A DNA stretch of 64,000 nucleotides from Doryteuthis pealeii (GCA_023376005.1 CM042139.1:134414699-134478698); one strand, 5' to 3'. Shown: positions 43,472 to 54,524, numbered from the stretch's first letter. The notes: generated by a model from the sequence alone, not told the origin. Numbers and translations are program-made.

Positions 43472-43852
43472 CTTTAAAAAATCCCCTAATTTATTGAATG
43501 ATCATTGGATTAGTACAAAACGATAGAATTCAATTTCTTTTCGAATTTTATACGAAGTTAAAAAAATCTCTTTATTTATTGAATGACCCTCGTATATTTT
43601 TGGATTAATAAAAACGATAATACTCCTTCAATTTGTTTTCGAATTTTATACGAAGTTAAAAATTACCCTTATTTATTGACTGACCCTCGTATACATTTAG
43701 GTTTATACAAAACGATAGTATTCAGTCAATTTCTTTTCGAATTTCATACAAAGTTTTAAAAGTCCCCTTATTTATTGAATGATACTCGTATATATTTTGA
43801 TTGTTAAAAACGATCGTATTCATTTAAGATTTTTTTTCAAATTTTATACGGA
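43472..43852. repeat. Tandem array of mariner-like ends, four 85-99-bp units
   Basis: The word TTATTGAATG/TTATTGACTG starts at 43491, 43576, 43673 and 43772, each followed by (A)CCCTCGTATA-like sequence, AAAACGAT, TTTTCGAATTTTATACGAAG. The unit end is the complement of AGGGTCATTCAATAAATAA, the terminus of the mariner relic at 29328. Confidence 0.82.
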
Positions 43853-44307
43853 TTGCTATTCTTACAGGAGAAAGCCGTTTTATCATCTTTGTGTGAAAAA
43901 CGTTTGACTTCTGCGCACAGACCAATAATTCAATCAGTAGCTTTCTACGTCATAGTTAGAAACAAATTGGCGGAAACTTCTCCCGTTTGCACAATGAAAA
44001 ATGTAAGATTTAAACTTTATACAGCATTTGTTAACAAAGAATTTTTAAGTTTACTTTATCAATCTTTCTCTCTCTCCTTCTTACTCATTCAACGAGATTG
44101 TATTTGGCGTCTGCTTGTCGTAGTTTAGAACATTGTTGAGGAAGTAAGCAAGTTGCTCGCTGAGTTGGGAAACGATAGGAAGCTAGTTACTTGTTTTGTC
44201 TGTGAATACAAGAGAAATATAATTCTTTGCAATTTTAGTATCTGAGGCGATATGAAATAATAAAAAGATCATGTAAAATATACAAAATATTATACATAAA
44301 TACATAG

Positions 44308-44310
<3 letters not shown>
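43853..44310. other. Unassigned, non-repetitive-looking DNA
   Basis: A 91-codon frame (43853-44128) follows a TTCTTACAG acceptor-like site. The protein is unlike anything I know and lacks a downstream donor that I trust. It includes CCAAT, and a CRE-like TACGTCA at 43950, so a promoter or 5' exon is conceivable but unsupported. Confidence 0.25.
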
Positions 44311-44372
<62 letters not shown>

Positions 44373-44506
44373 TTCTCACTCTCTCTCTGTATGTATATAT
44401 ATATATGTATATATGAAGTAAACGTATATGCACTCAAACATTAGTCACTCATACATACTTATATACGTATATAATAAAAGATATATATTCATATATATGT
44501 CATATA

Positions 44507-44570
<64 letters not shown>

Positions 44571-44600
44571 AGCACATACGATATACCTATGAATACATAT
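44311..44600. repeat. (TA)n/(GT)n compound microsatellites
   Basis: TA runs at 44311-44350 and 44512-44568 with GT repeats between. The segment 44408-44475 is an inverted match to 51546-51605 (AAGTAAACGTATATGC). Confidence 0.85.
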
Positions 44601-45088
44601 ATACAGGCATGCATACGCAGGCATGCATACATATGAGTAGATGAACTGGCACTCACACGTTACACGCGCATATACATAGATAAATACCTATATACATATT
44701 TCATAAAAATGTATATACATATGCATGCATATATACATATATGTATATATCTATACATGTATTTGTGTGTTTGTACACAGATATCATAAATAGATTATAT
44801 AAAAACACATATCCATATGTGTTTACTTGCATAAACTTATATATAAAAATGCAGGAACATAATATATATGTAAGAACATCCACACACGTTCATCCACAGA
44901 TAAATAAATATGTGTATGTGGGGGGGGGATGCGAATGTGAGGGGTATATGTGTTTACTTAGATCAAAATTTTAGATCCGATGTGTGCAGTAACGCATATG
45001 GATATTATTTTATGTTGGCGTCTACTTGGTCTACACACATACATGCGCGCACACGTTTCTGTACGCTCTCACACATGCACACACACAT
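44601..45088. other. Unassigned DNA of ACAT/TATG words
   Basis: Degenerate alternating purine-pyrimidine sequence and a G9 run near 44922. No gene signal. Confidence 0.45.
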
Positions 45089-45136
45089 AAATATATATGC
45101 GTGTGTTTTTCAGTGAGAGACCAGACATAGATAAAG

Positions 45137-45230
<94 letters not shown>

Positions 45231-45331
45231 TTATGACTGAATGGGAATTAGATAAGCATATATATGCGTGTGTTTTTCAGTGAAAGACTAGAATATATAA
45301 AGATCGATATATATATATAATATATATATAT

Positions 45332-45376
<45 letters not shown>

Positions 45377-45480
45377 ATTGTCTGTGTGTGTGTGTATGTG
45401 TATTTGTGTGTGTGAGAGAGAGAGAGAGAAAAAGAGAGACAGAGAGTTACAACTGAAATCGAAATTAGATAAGCATATAT
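45089..45480. repeat. Tandem duplication containing (TA)n(GA)n
   Basis: Two units start ATATATGCGTGTGTTTTTCAG (about 45094 and 45262), then GATAAAGATCGATA/ATAAAGATCGATA, a TA run, a GA run, and end GAAATTAGATAAGCATATA. Period about 170-210 bp. Confidence 0.85.
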
Positions 45481-45974
45481 GTGGTACTATCTGATTGTCA
45501 TTCCTTCTCCTCATCAGCCTCATAGTCATTCTTTATTTAGAGCTTTTAAAGAAAATACTCATTAGAGAAATACAAAGATGCATTTTGGCTAATGACTGCT
45601 TATTGTCTTGCTAAAACAGCGGTAACTCGGTCTGGCAAAAAGACCCAATGTCAAGCTAAGGAGGAGTGAAATAAGATGGCGACAGATTAAGTCAGTTCAG
45701 AATTCCAATGAATGAAGGCATTGTAAGAAAAAAAAAACGGAGGTCAAGGGAGGGGGAGGGGAGCGAAAAGTGAAGCTGAGTGGAGGAATGGCAAAAAGAA
45801 TTGGAGGAGAACATTATTCCTTTTAGAATGATACAAAATGATTATCAGTAATAAATAGACACGAAAGATACATCATCTATCCAATTAATAAACAGTGTGA
45901 CATTCTTTGTGCGTCTGTTTATAATGTTATTTTCAACTGATCAGAGTGTAGTATCTGTACTATCTACAAAGTGT

Positions 45975-45977
<3 letters not shown>
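45481..45977. other. Unassigned DNA
   Basis: Purine-rich AAAAACGGAGGTCAAGGGAG-like patch at 45735. No gene signal. Confidence 0.35.

Positions 45978-46042
<65 letters not shown>
45978..46042. repeat. (TA)n microsatellite
   Basis: Pure TA run bordering an inverted repeat. Confidence 0.9.
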
Positions 46043-46045
<3 letters not shown>

Positions 46046-46068
46046 GCGTAGATCCAACAATACGTGGT

Positions 46069-46227
46069 GGAAGATAGATGAAAAATGCGGATAAAACAAC
46101 ACAACAATTAAATTCAAATGATATTTCGCCTCGGTCTTTTGCGAAATTTTTTCGAAATTCGTAAACGGTGAAATATTATTTAAAATTAGTTGTTGTGTTG
46201 TTTTATCCACATTCTTCCTCTATTTTC
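46069..46227. repeat. Inverted repeat between (TA)n tracts, decayed hammerhead context
   Basis: Arms 46069-46130 and 46168-46227 (GGATAAAACAACACAAC / GTTGTGTTGTTTTATCC) with a 37-bp spacer. Minus strand interior AAGACC-GAGGC-GAAAUAUC resembles an eroded hammerhead without the CUGA. Same organisation as 31611 and 32671. Confidence 0.75.
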
Positions 46228-46239
46228 AACCTCACACAT

Positions 46240-46256
46240 ATGTATATATATGTATG

Positions 46257-46341
<85 letters not shown>

Positions 46342-46345
46342 TATT
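46240..46345. repeat. (TA)n(GT)n microsatellite
   Basis: TA runs with one slip followed by a long GT run. Confidence 0.9.
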
Positions 46346-46984
46346 ATTTAACCAGATATTGTTAAAAAACACGGAATATTTGTTCTTTATGATATTCAGG
46401 TTTTGACGTTCAAAACTTCTAGTTGATTTTCGTAAATTTGGATCTAGATGGTAAAATTTTAAAACTATTTTGAAGGTCGTCCTCAGGGTTATCGTTGGTT
46501 CTAGTGTTTGTTTGGTCCGAGTTTTATTAGTTCGGATGTTTTTGTGGTTTATTCAGTTAAGTGAGTTTATTGTCGGAAGGTTGCTAGCTTAGCGTATTAG
46601 TTATTAAAATCTTTTAATATATTCAACTCTAGTCAATGAGCGTAGACATTTTGAATATTTCAATTCTTCTATTGTTAAAATATCTTCAGGTAAATTCATT
46701 TGGAAGCAGTCAGAAATTCATTAGTGATGTCTCAGGGTTTTTTGGCTGTATACTATCCTATTTTTGCAAGTATTCTGAATGTTATATATATATAATATAT
46801 ATATATATATATTATGTTATTAATTGACAGAAGATACATTATCTATCTTATTTTAATGAACATTGTGCGTTTGTCTGTCTGTAATATATTACTAATCAAG
46901 TCACAATTCCCTTAGTTATTTACGTCACATTCTCCATGATTTTATTTTTATCTAAACCTCAATTATTAATAAAAATATTTTTAC
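46346..46984. other. Unassigned DNA
   Basis: Short TA run at 46783-46812; otherwise featureless. Confidence 0.35.
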
Positions 46985-47405
46985 ATTATTAATACTGTTG
47001 ACCATATCCACATACTAATAACATACAATTATATTTATATAATACTAATGAAATGCATTATACTTATATATACAACAAAATAGCGGTTTACAATGTGAAC
47101 GGGAAGGCTGATTTGCATATTGATATTAAAAATTTGATTTTAATAATATGGGTGTAGTATTATTGATTTCTAATTGTTCGGTTTTATCTTAATGAATATG
47201 AGCAAACTTTACTTCCTATTTTAACTAAATAGTTAAATTAGGAAAATTTTGCAATGAAAGATGGGAGTGATAGAAGAGTAAGTTTCAGTTGTTCTGTTTT
47301 CGATTATACCCATTCTGTTTCAAATATTTTTATCTGCATTCTTATTTATTTTCATTCGCATTTCTAATTTGATATGATATTTCATTACATTAAAACTTAA
47401 ATACT
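46985..47405 (-). repeat. Dispersed repeat G, copy 2
   Basis: Inverted homologue of 28260-28645, about 35 bp longer through small insertions. Confidence 0.75.
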
Positions 47406-47811
47406 ATCACCCGAAGGGGGCATATATTTTCTAGTGCATATAATAAACAGTGTGACATTCTCTGATTCTTTTTTCTTGCTTCGTCTGTCTATCATGCTTT
47501 TCAGAGTGTAATATATGTTACGAGCTGTCACGCGGTCAATTCTTTTGCTTTGTGTTGTGAGCTAGAATTTCAGGTACGAGTGAGCTTCCGATACGCTTAT
47601 GTTAATAAGTTCACTTGAAATATTTAAATTTCGAAATTTATTACGCCTAAGAAAAATGTTATTTATAAAATAACAACAACATTAAAAGATATTACAACGC
47701 ATAATTCATTAATTCTAATTTCATTGTGCTATTTTTCTTATAAAAGACGTACCAAAGGTTTAGGGTATTTTTTCGGGGAGATTAAAGGGATTAAGGGTAT
47801 TAGGTGTGCCA
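47406..47811. other. Unassigned DNA
   Basis: No gene or repeat recognised. The end merges into the LINE at about 47812. Confidence 0.35.
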
Positions 47812-49131
47812 TACAAGTGATGAAGAAAGGAAAAAATGAAACAGTGAAGGGAATAGAACTACAGAATCGAGATGATATTTAGACACTTAGAGAAAATTAT
47901 GAATATCTGGGAATATTGGACGCAGACGCCATCAAACAAATAGCAATAAAAGAAAAACTAAGAAATGAATACCCCAGAAACACAAGAAAGCTAGAAACCA
48001 AGCTCTGTAGTAGAAATCTCATCAAGATAATAAACACCTGGGATGTTCTTCTCGTAAGATACTTTGGACCATTCATAAAACTGACAAGAGCGGAGCTCCG
48101 ACAGATGGACCAAAGGACAAGGAAACTTATTACATTGCACAAGGCATTACACCCTTGAGATGACACAGACAGACTATATGTCCCAAGAAAAGAAGGGAGA
48201 ATGGGTCTCGCCAACATTGAAGATTGTGTAGATGCAACAATACGAGCATTTGAAGAATACATTGATAAATGTAAGGAAGTACTAATTGCATCAGCCAGAA
48301 AAAAGCAATTGCAACATACTGACAAGCAGAAATAAAGCAAAATTAAAAAAAACAAAACAGAAATGGAAGAAAAACAACTTCAAGCGACAAACTGATGAGA
48401 TGTCACATCTGAAGATATGGACATGATTAAGAAGAGAGAAACTGAATCTCTTATAATCAGATCACAAGAAAATGCCATAAGACCAAATTATATAAAGGCA
48501 AAAATAGATAAGGTGCAACAGAATAGCAAGTGTAGAATGTGTGAAGACAGAGACGAAACGGTTAATTATATAATCGCACAAAAAGAGTACAAGTCTAGAC
48601 ATGACTGGGTGGGAAAGGTGATCGACTGGGAATTAAGCAAGAAATTCAATTTTCACCATGCCGCTAAATGGTATATGCACAGACCAGAATCTGTCCTAGA
48701 GAATGAGACGCGTAAAATTCTTTGGGGCTTTGAGATACAGACGGATCCCCAAATCCTGGCTAGGAGACCAGAACTAGTATTAATTAACAAAAAGAAGAAA
48801 ACGTGTAATCTCGTGGAGTTTGCCGTTCCGGCGGATCACAGAGTGAAAGTGAAAGAAGATGAAAATGTAGACAAATACTTGGACCTGTCCAGAGAGCTGA
48901 AAATTGTGAAACATGAAGGTAAACGTGCCAATTGTAATTGGGGCAATTGGAACGGTTTCCAAGGGTTTGAAAAAGATTCTGGAAAAAAGGAAAATCTGAA
49001 GAAGAATCGAGACCATCCAAACAGCAGCACTGTTAAGATCAGCTAGAATACTCAGACAAGTCCTGGAGACCTTAGGAGAATTGCTGTCACTCAGCCTCCA
49101 GTGAACCACCAGCTTAAGCGGGTGTGAAAAA
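47812..49131 (+). pseudogene. RLE-type (R4/Dong-like) LINE, 3' half of pol and 3' UTR
   Basis: Longest LINE piece. One frame from about 47812 to 48910 shows the post-RT region (ENYEYLGILDADAIKQ, LRNEYPRNTRKLETKLCSRN, WDVLLVRYFGPFI, RTRKLITLHKALHP, DRLYVPRKEGRMGLANIED). A Cys motif CRMCEDRDETVNYI follows, where the His-x-Cys half of the knuckle is deleted before AQKEYKSRHDWVGK. The restriction-like endonuclease block comes next (ETRKILWGFEIQTD, ARRPELVLINKKKKTCNLVE, FAVPADHRVKVKEDEN, KYLDLSRELK). A shift near 48915 moves to VPIVIGAIGTVSKGLKK, then ETIQTAALLRSARILRQVLE and a short UTR ending in AAT repeats. Stops at about 47870, 48156, 48333 and 48392-48397. The usual RPD of this endonuclease is RPE here. 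Dead copy. Confidence 0.82.
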
Positions 49132-49149
49132 AACAAATTAATAATAAAG

Positions 49150-49535
49150 ATCGAATATTAATTCATTACAGCCACCAGGAACAGCAGTATAAAAAAAAGT
49201 TAACAAATTTTAAAACAACATTCATGTAATCTCGAAAACAGACAAGGGAAGAAAAACAACTGTATGCATACATCAAGCAACAAATGAGGGGAATTGACGT
49301 CAATTTTAGTTAACGCCCTTGGAATGGTCCTCAAATGCCTAGAAAAGAGACAGAGGAAACTAGAGACCAGAATAAGAATCAAGACCACCCAGAATACAGC
49401 ACTGTTAAAATGACAAATTTACCCCTGAGTCCTGGAGATCTGAGGAGACTTGTATCTCAGAATTCAGTGAAAAAGCACTAGTTAGAGCTTGTGTGAAAAT
49501 ATCGGAAGGAGTAAAATAACAATAACAACAATAAA
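49150..49535 (+). mobile_element. Second LINE copy of the same family, decayed 3' end
   Basis: AATACAGCACTGTTAAAATG, GTCCTGGAGATCTGAGGAGA, AGAGCTTGTGTGAAAATATC and GGAGTAAAATAACAATAACA tail. Same strand and immediately downstream of the first copy's AAT tail. Left border uncertain. Confidence 0.6.
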
Positions 49536-49789
49536 AAATTCTGCAGCATTTATTTGAAGGACAGAAAAGAAGAAAAATAATCTAAACTTGGCCTTGATAG
49601 GCGACAAAAATATGCATGCGTCACAATTTCCCTATAATTGACTGCTTCAAGCTATTAGAAAAATGTTAAACATTATAACGAAGTCAGAAAAGTTGGGTTA
49701 ACTAGAGGAAGGAGTTCTTTAACTGTAGTCAACATAAAAAGAAATATTGCTATGGAGACTGGAAGTCTTCATTATGTTTTGTCATATCA
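49536..49789. other. Unassigned A-rich DNA, probably decayed LINE
   Basis: No readable frame; lies between two LINE fragments of the same strand. Confidence 0.35.
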
Positions 49790-50100
49790 CTGCTTAATTG
49801 TATTCTCTAGAATTGTAATGGAAAATGTATATTTACCAAGAAAGAAATGTAACAAGAAAGAAAAATATCTGATGTTTATGGATGACTTTAATATTTTAGC
49901 AAAAAAAACCCAAAAAACAATTAAAAAAAAAAACGAAACAAAGAAACACAACAATTTGAAGACTTCGACGCAAATACAGGAATGGATTTAGTAATCAGGA
50001 AATGTGTAATGAGATGAGCAACAGAAAAAAGCAAAAAGAAAAAAAAGTAGCAATTGAAGCACCCAACCACATAATTATCAATACACTGAAGGTATCTTCA
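49790..50100 (+). pseudogene. LINE reverse transcriptase fragment (FMDD motif)
   Basis: KEKYLMFMDDFNILAKKTQK carries the catalytic Asp pair of an RT (motif C), followed in a shifted frame by FDANTGMDLVIRKCVMR. Corresponds to 29197-29320 of the other RT fragment. A-rich insertions and stops break it. Confidence 0.65.
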
Positions 50101-50539
50101 ACGCATTCAACTAAGCAGAATGAAACAGAACAAAAGGAAAACTCACTAAGAAGAACAAGACAAATATACAAGAAACACTGAAACTAAGAGACAACATGGA
50201 TAAACTATATGCGCAAAGAAAGATTATTTGTTAGTATTTAGGATTATGTTACCTCAGTTATATTATGTAGAGTAATGAAAACACATGTTGCAATATCATC
50301 AAAATGAAAACAAATATAGAAACAGAACAAGTTCTGTTATTAAGTCCAAGATAAGAGAAATATATTTAACAAATAAATTGAACTCTAAAAAGTTCTATCC
50401 CTTCTGATGAGAGAGAAAACAATAAAATGACATGGATATTGTTGCGTAGGTGACATTTAAAGAGAGAAACTTCTATTACCAGTGAAACAGGAAAATTCTG
50501 TTATCATCTCCAAGATAGGAAAGATCTATTAAACACATA
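50101..50539. other. Unassigned A-rich DNA
   Basis: Possibly further decayed LINE; no readable motif. Confidence 0.35.
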
Positions 50540-50700
50540 AATGGAACTCTAACAGGTACTACCACTCCGGGTCAGAGTGGACATGGGAGTAATGGCAACG
50601 GAGGGGACGACATCACACTCCGGGCTTCCAAAACTGTAGCTACCTCCCCATATTTTAGGGCTATGCCTAGAACACCCATGAGGCGGGTGGCTATGCTTTG
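50540..50700 (+). repeat. Dispersed repeat E
   Basis: ACTCTAACAGGTACTACCAC, GTCAGAGTGGACATGGGAGT, AATGGCAACGGAGGGG. Best match to 15612-15700. Confidence 0.65.
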
Positions 50701-50837
50701 CAATTGAAACTGGTTATAACATCATTGACATATGCAAAGTTATAGGGAGGAATGTTCGAGTAATTAGAAAAAATGATATTATTTGATCCCAAATAAAAGC
50801 CAACAGTGCTAAGATTCATATAGATAATGATACTAAT

Positions 50838-50842
<5 letters not shown>

Positions 50843-50876
<34 letters not shown>

Positions 50877-51006
50877 CGACATACTGAAAAATACCGAAAA
50901 GAGTCCTGGAGACCCCAGGAGACTCAGCCAACAGCGAGAGCTTACGCTGGTGATAAAAACTCGCAATGAGTAAAATAATAATAATGATAATAATAATAAT
51001 AATAAT
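50843..51006 (+). mobile_element. LINE 3' end between (AAT)n tracts
   Basis: (AAT)n at 50843-50872, then AAAGAGTCCTGGAGACCCCA, GGAGACTCAGCCAACAGCGA, CGCTGGTGATAAAAACTC, TGAGTAAAATAATAATAAT to 51006. A copy of only about 95 bp, again flanked by AAT repeats on both sides. Confidence 0.7.
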
Positions 51007-51033
51007 ACCAATATCATTACTAATTTTAACAAG

Positions 51034-51140
51034 ATGCGCTTAGCGTAACGATCATAATTGTAGCATTGAATCAACGTCCAGAGTTCAAATTGTAGACGAG
51101 GCTGTTTGCATTTCCTTTAGTGTTGTTAATCTTTTGGTCA
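51034..51140 (+). mobile_element. SINE family A, 5' part
   Basis: ATGCGCTTAGCGTAACGATC head, CAGAGTTCAAATTGTAGACG B box, GCTGTTTGCATTTCC; tail missing. Confidence 0.72.
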
Positions 51141-51176
51141 TCCCGCCCCCCTTTAAAGAGGCAAGCTACTTTAGTC

Positions 51177-51177
<1 letters not shown>

Positions 51178-51217
<40 letters not shown>
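51178..51217. repeat. (TA)n microsatellite
   Basis: TA run. Confidence 0.9.
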
Positions 51218-51330
51218 TAATACACACGTATATACGTGAATTTTTATTTCATCTATTTATGATATTTAATGTACACACAAAAATACTCACACACGCACAT
51301 AAATAAATATATATATATATATATATTATT

Positions 51331-51551
51331 TTCGGCTAGAAACCACAAGGTTCCTAGTTCGATACTGGTCCTCGCCAACTCAGCGAATGAGTAGCACAGG
51401 GATCTGTGCGGTAAAGTGAAGAGCTGATGGTAGGTGTGGCGCTCCACCTCAGATGATAAAATAATATCCTTGGTCTCGCGCTATTGAAAAGGGGATGGGC
51501 TCCCTCGCTGTCTGGCTGATACCGACATTAGGCTGCCACGACGACGACTTA
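51331..51551 (+). mobile_element. SINE family B, head-truncated
   Basis: GGTTCCTAGTTCGATACTGG (B box), CTCGCCAACTCAGCGAATGA, GTGCGGTAAAGTGAAGAGCT, GGTGTGGCGCTCCACCTCAG, GGGGATGGGCTCCCTCGCTG. The A box is replaced by TA repeat. Confidence 0.85.
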
Positions 51552-51613
51552 ATATACGTATATAAGTATGTATGAGTATGTAATGTTTGAGGGCATATAC
51601 GTTTACTTCATAT

Positions 51614-51657
<44 letters not shown>

Positions 51658-51666
51658 CACACACAC

Positions 51667-51721
<55 letters not shown>
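51552..51721. repeat. (TA)n/(CA)n microsatellites
   Basis: TA runs at 51617-51652 and 51681-51721 with CA between. Confidence 0.9.
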
Positions 51722-51724
<3 letters not shown>

Positions 51725-51985
51725 ATATACCAAACTTGTTGGTAAATCCTCACGGTGAGAAAAAAAAACAGCAAATAGTTTGATTGTAAAAATATACTAC
51801 CAAACATCAACTGGGAAGAAAAAAAATTTGTAAAAAAGAAAAGACCAAGATAATCGTACCAACAAAAAATAATCTATTAGTACAATATTTTGGCCAAAAG
51901 AAAAAAATTTATATGCATATATATATATAAGATATATATATTCTTACAAAACCGCCAGGAGACTAAAGCTAATAATAATAATATA
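51722..51985 (-). repeat. Dispersed repeat H, copy 2
   Basis: Inverted homologue of 31735-32042; TA repeats border both sides here too. Confidence 0.8.
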
Positions 51986-52263
51986 TATATATATATATAA
52001 GCTATTAATGTGTATGGTTGGCACTAGTATACTAGAAAAAGTAATAGTAATCCAACGTACAGTGGTATTAGAAGAGTGCTCAATATCTGTGATAGAGCGT
52101 TGATAGTTCAATGAGAAATCAAAACAAATAAAAGTTTTTGCTTTTATTTATTTAATTACGGGAACGTTATTACATAAGTTATGTATTTATGTAAAATATT
52201 TTGTATATTTTACATCACCTTTTTTATATTATTTCATATCACTTCAGTTACTAAACTCAGTTT

Positions 52264-52529
52264 TTAGGGACATAACGGTTATGGTCGGAGAAAATAGAAT
52301 CGGCGAGCCAAGGTCAAATCTTGGACGAAGCTGTTTGGGTTTCACTTCGCAGGAAAGTTAGGAATCTATCTCTTCTCCTTCCAGCAATGGTTAAATAGTA
52401 GAGCAGATTGGCTTCTTTTTACTTGACAGGGCAACCAGAAGGAAGACCCAGAAGGAAAACCATCAGTATTCCGCTTAAAAATTGACTTTGTGTCACATCC
52501 TGTTTATAGTGGACGCGTTCTGTAAATAC
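52264..52529 (+). mobile_element. SINE family A, diverged
   Basis: ATAACGGTTATGGTCGGAGA head, GGTCAAATCTTGGACGAAGC B box, GCAATGGTTAAATAGTAGAG, TTGTGTCACATCCTGTTTAT and a CTGTAAATACA end. Confidence 0.8.
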
Positions 52530-52620
52530 ATACTAATAAAAAAGAAAAGGATTTTCCCTATTCTTTTTAATTTCACTAGCTGTTTATCGCAACGCATCCG
52601 TTTCCTCATTCTACTAAATA

Positions 52621-52850
52621 GAGCCGGTTTAGCTCAGTCGATAGAGCATCTGTCTAAGAACAACAAAGTTACTGGTTCGATACCAGTCCTCCACTACAGC
52701 GCATGAGTAGCACAGCTTGTATCTGTGATGTAAAGTAGGAAGCTGTAGGTGTGGTGCTCCAACTCAGATGTAAAAACAATATCTCTGGTCTAGCGCTTGT
52801 GAAAAGAGGATACTTCCTCGTTGTTCAGCTGATAACTACAATAGAACGCT
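52621..52850 (+). mobile_element. SINE family B, near full length
   Basis: AGCCGGTTTAGCTCAGTCGA and TACTGGTTCGATACCAGTCC give clear tRNA-like A and B boxes, followed by GCGCATGAGTAGCACAGCTT and GGTGTGGTGCTCCAACTCAG. The head alone could be mistaken for a tRNA gene, but the anticodon arm is not a proper stem and a SINE body follows. Confidence 0.87.
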
Positions 52851-53229
52851 CTACCAACTTTTTTTTTACATCAGGACAATAAGTTCAAAGGTCACTCAAA
52901 CTCGCGTTCCTTTTTGCCTCAGCGAAGTCTGTTTATTTGTACCAACTATTTTACTAACTTTGCTCCGTGAGCAGATGCTAATGAAAAAGCCGAGACCAAG
53001 CCTTTAACTCATCCTTAATTTTGTCAACAATCCGTCAGCACCCTAGTTATTGTCTTTTATTTACTTATTTATTTATCTATTTATTTATTTATTTATCTAT
53101 TTTTCGATGAAGCATTGTCAATCATTATTAATTTTGACTATTTTGAGACTCACCGAGAACTTATCTTTTAATATTATCTTCGATAAGCACCCTTTCTCGC
53201 GCAACACGGGTACTTTTTACTTTAAATAT
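52851..53229. other. Unassigned DNA
   Basis: (TTTA)n at 53057-53100. No gene signal. Confidence 0.4.
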
Positions 53230-53545
53230 AGGCTCCTACATTTGGGGCGCTGGTGGTTGTCATCAGTGATGTAATCTGCAGGGTTCATTGGGAAGTTTCG
53301 GGTCTTCCAACATCAGACTTCCCTCACCCTGCTGACCCTATCAGATGTGATCAAACTCTGGTACAACCACCAACAATAACCGCTAAAAAACGTTTGACTT
53401 TTGAGAAATTTTCTTGGACGGTAGAACTAACCGCATCTGATTGGTTGTTAGTAACAGTCAATCAGATGCGCGGTACCCCATATTTAAATGGGATACCAGA
53501 AACACGTTTCTCCGTACGGATTACGAGGCTTAGATGATTAGGTAA
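53230..53545 (+). other. Unassigned stretch with a 94-codon frame
   Basis: Frame 53253-53537 is not recognised. It is followed at once by GATTAGGTAAGTC, a good splice-donor-like site, and it contains a TATTTAAATGGG word. Could be part of a host exon or an LTR. Its AAAAACGTTTGACTT word also occurs at 43897. Confidence 0.25.
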
Positions 53546-53565
53546 GTCAACCCTTCTTTAATAAT

Positions 53566-53862
53566 GCTAGGAGAGGAATGATTTTACTGATTTGTTTTTT
53601 CCCTACTTTTCGTCTCTTCGAATCCATATCGTTCTGTGGCGTAACTGACAATGATCTTAGATGTTCTTAAGATACGTTTATCCACCGATCCATTTGCCGT
53701 TGTTTCGAGAATTTCACAAATGTCACTGTCAAACTCGTGCCAAGCCTTACTGTCCACGGCTGCTGGCCATTTGATTTTTTTTCCTAATGTACTGATTGTG
53801 TCAGGTGGATTTTGAGCATCAGCTTGGAGGGTATTGATCTAAGGACAAAAAGGACCTAAGAA
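53566..53862 (-). pseudogene. LINE pol N-terminal (pre-RT) fragment
   Basis: Minus strand reads KKIKWPAAVDSKAWHEFDSD, ICEILETTANGSVDKRIL, SKIIVSYATERYGFEETKSR, with one frame over about 200 bp. From memory this resembles the conserved segment before the RT in RLE-type LINE polyproteins (IKWP...WEQFD...ERFG). No RT follows. Confidence 0.55.
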
Positions 53863-53908
53863 GGAATAAAGAAAGCATTAGTGAAAAATATATGGGAAAA
53901 CGAGAAAG

Positions 53909-53911
<3 letters not shown>

Positions 53912-53965
<54 letters not shown>
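53912..53965. repeat. (TA)n microsatellite
   Basis: Pure TA run. Confidence 0.9.
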
Positions 53966-53966
<1 letters not shown>

Positions 53967-54524
53967 TAGAAAATACGTGACCCGTTGGGTCACCCATTTA
54001 TCTCGGGTTAAATTGTTGAAAAAATCACAATAATGTAATTGATTTTTAATACATTTTAGAGTATTTTTTCAATCAATTTTGCTCAAATTTATCGTAAACA
54101 TGGCCGTCATTTGTATGTTTATTCTTCACAAAATACAAATATAAATGAATATAAATAACCTTTTGTGTTAAATCTGTGTTGTTATTTTAACATTACTTGC
54201 ATTCATAATAAAAATATTTACAGGACCGGTAAAATAAGCATAAAATAGGTATACCCAAAGATTCGTCTGCTACGAATTTTAAAAACGAATTAAAATTAAT
54301 TAAATCGATTATTTAAGGTCAAATTGTTGTCTAAATCGAAAAGTAGTAACATAATAAGCATCAGTAAAAAAAATTACACATGTAATTTATTTTTAATAAA
54401 TTTATAACGATTTTTTGCGAAATTTCGATCAAGATGGCCGCATTAAAAAACATGCTTAGAATCTATGTTTACAAAATAAATTGTAACATTCGTGATTGCA
54501 AAAAATTACCAAAAATCAGGGATT
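53966..54524. other. Unassigned AT-rich DNA starting with a palindrome
   Basis: GTGACCCGTTGGGTCAC (53977-53993) is an 8-bp-arm palindrome next to the TA run, possibly a transposon end. No further structure recognised. Confidence 0.4.

Noticed and set aside
52621..52695. Possible tRNA gene
   Set aside because: A and B boxes are good, but the anticodon arm does not fold properly and a family B SINE body follows.
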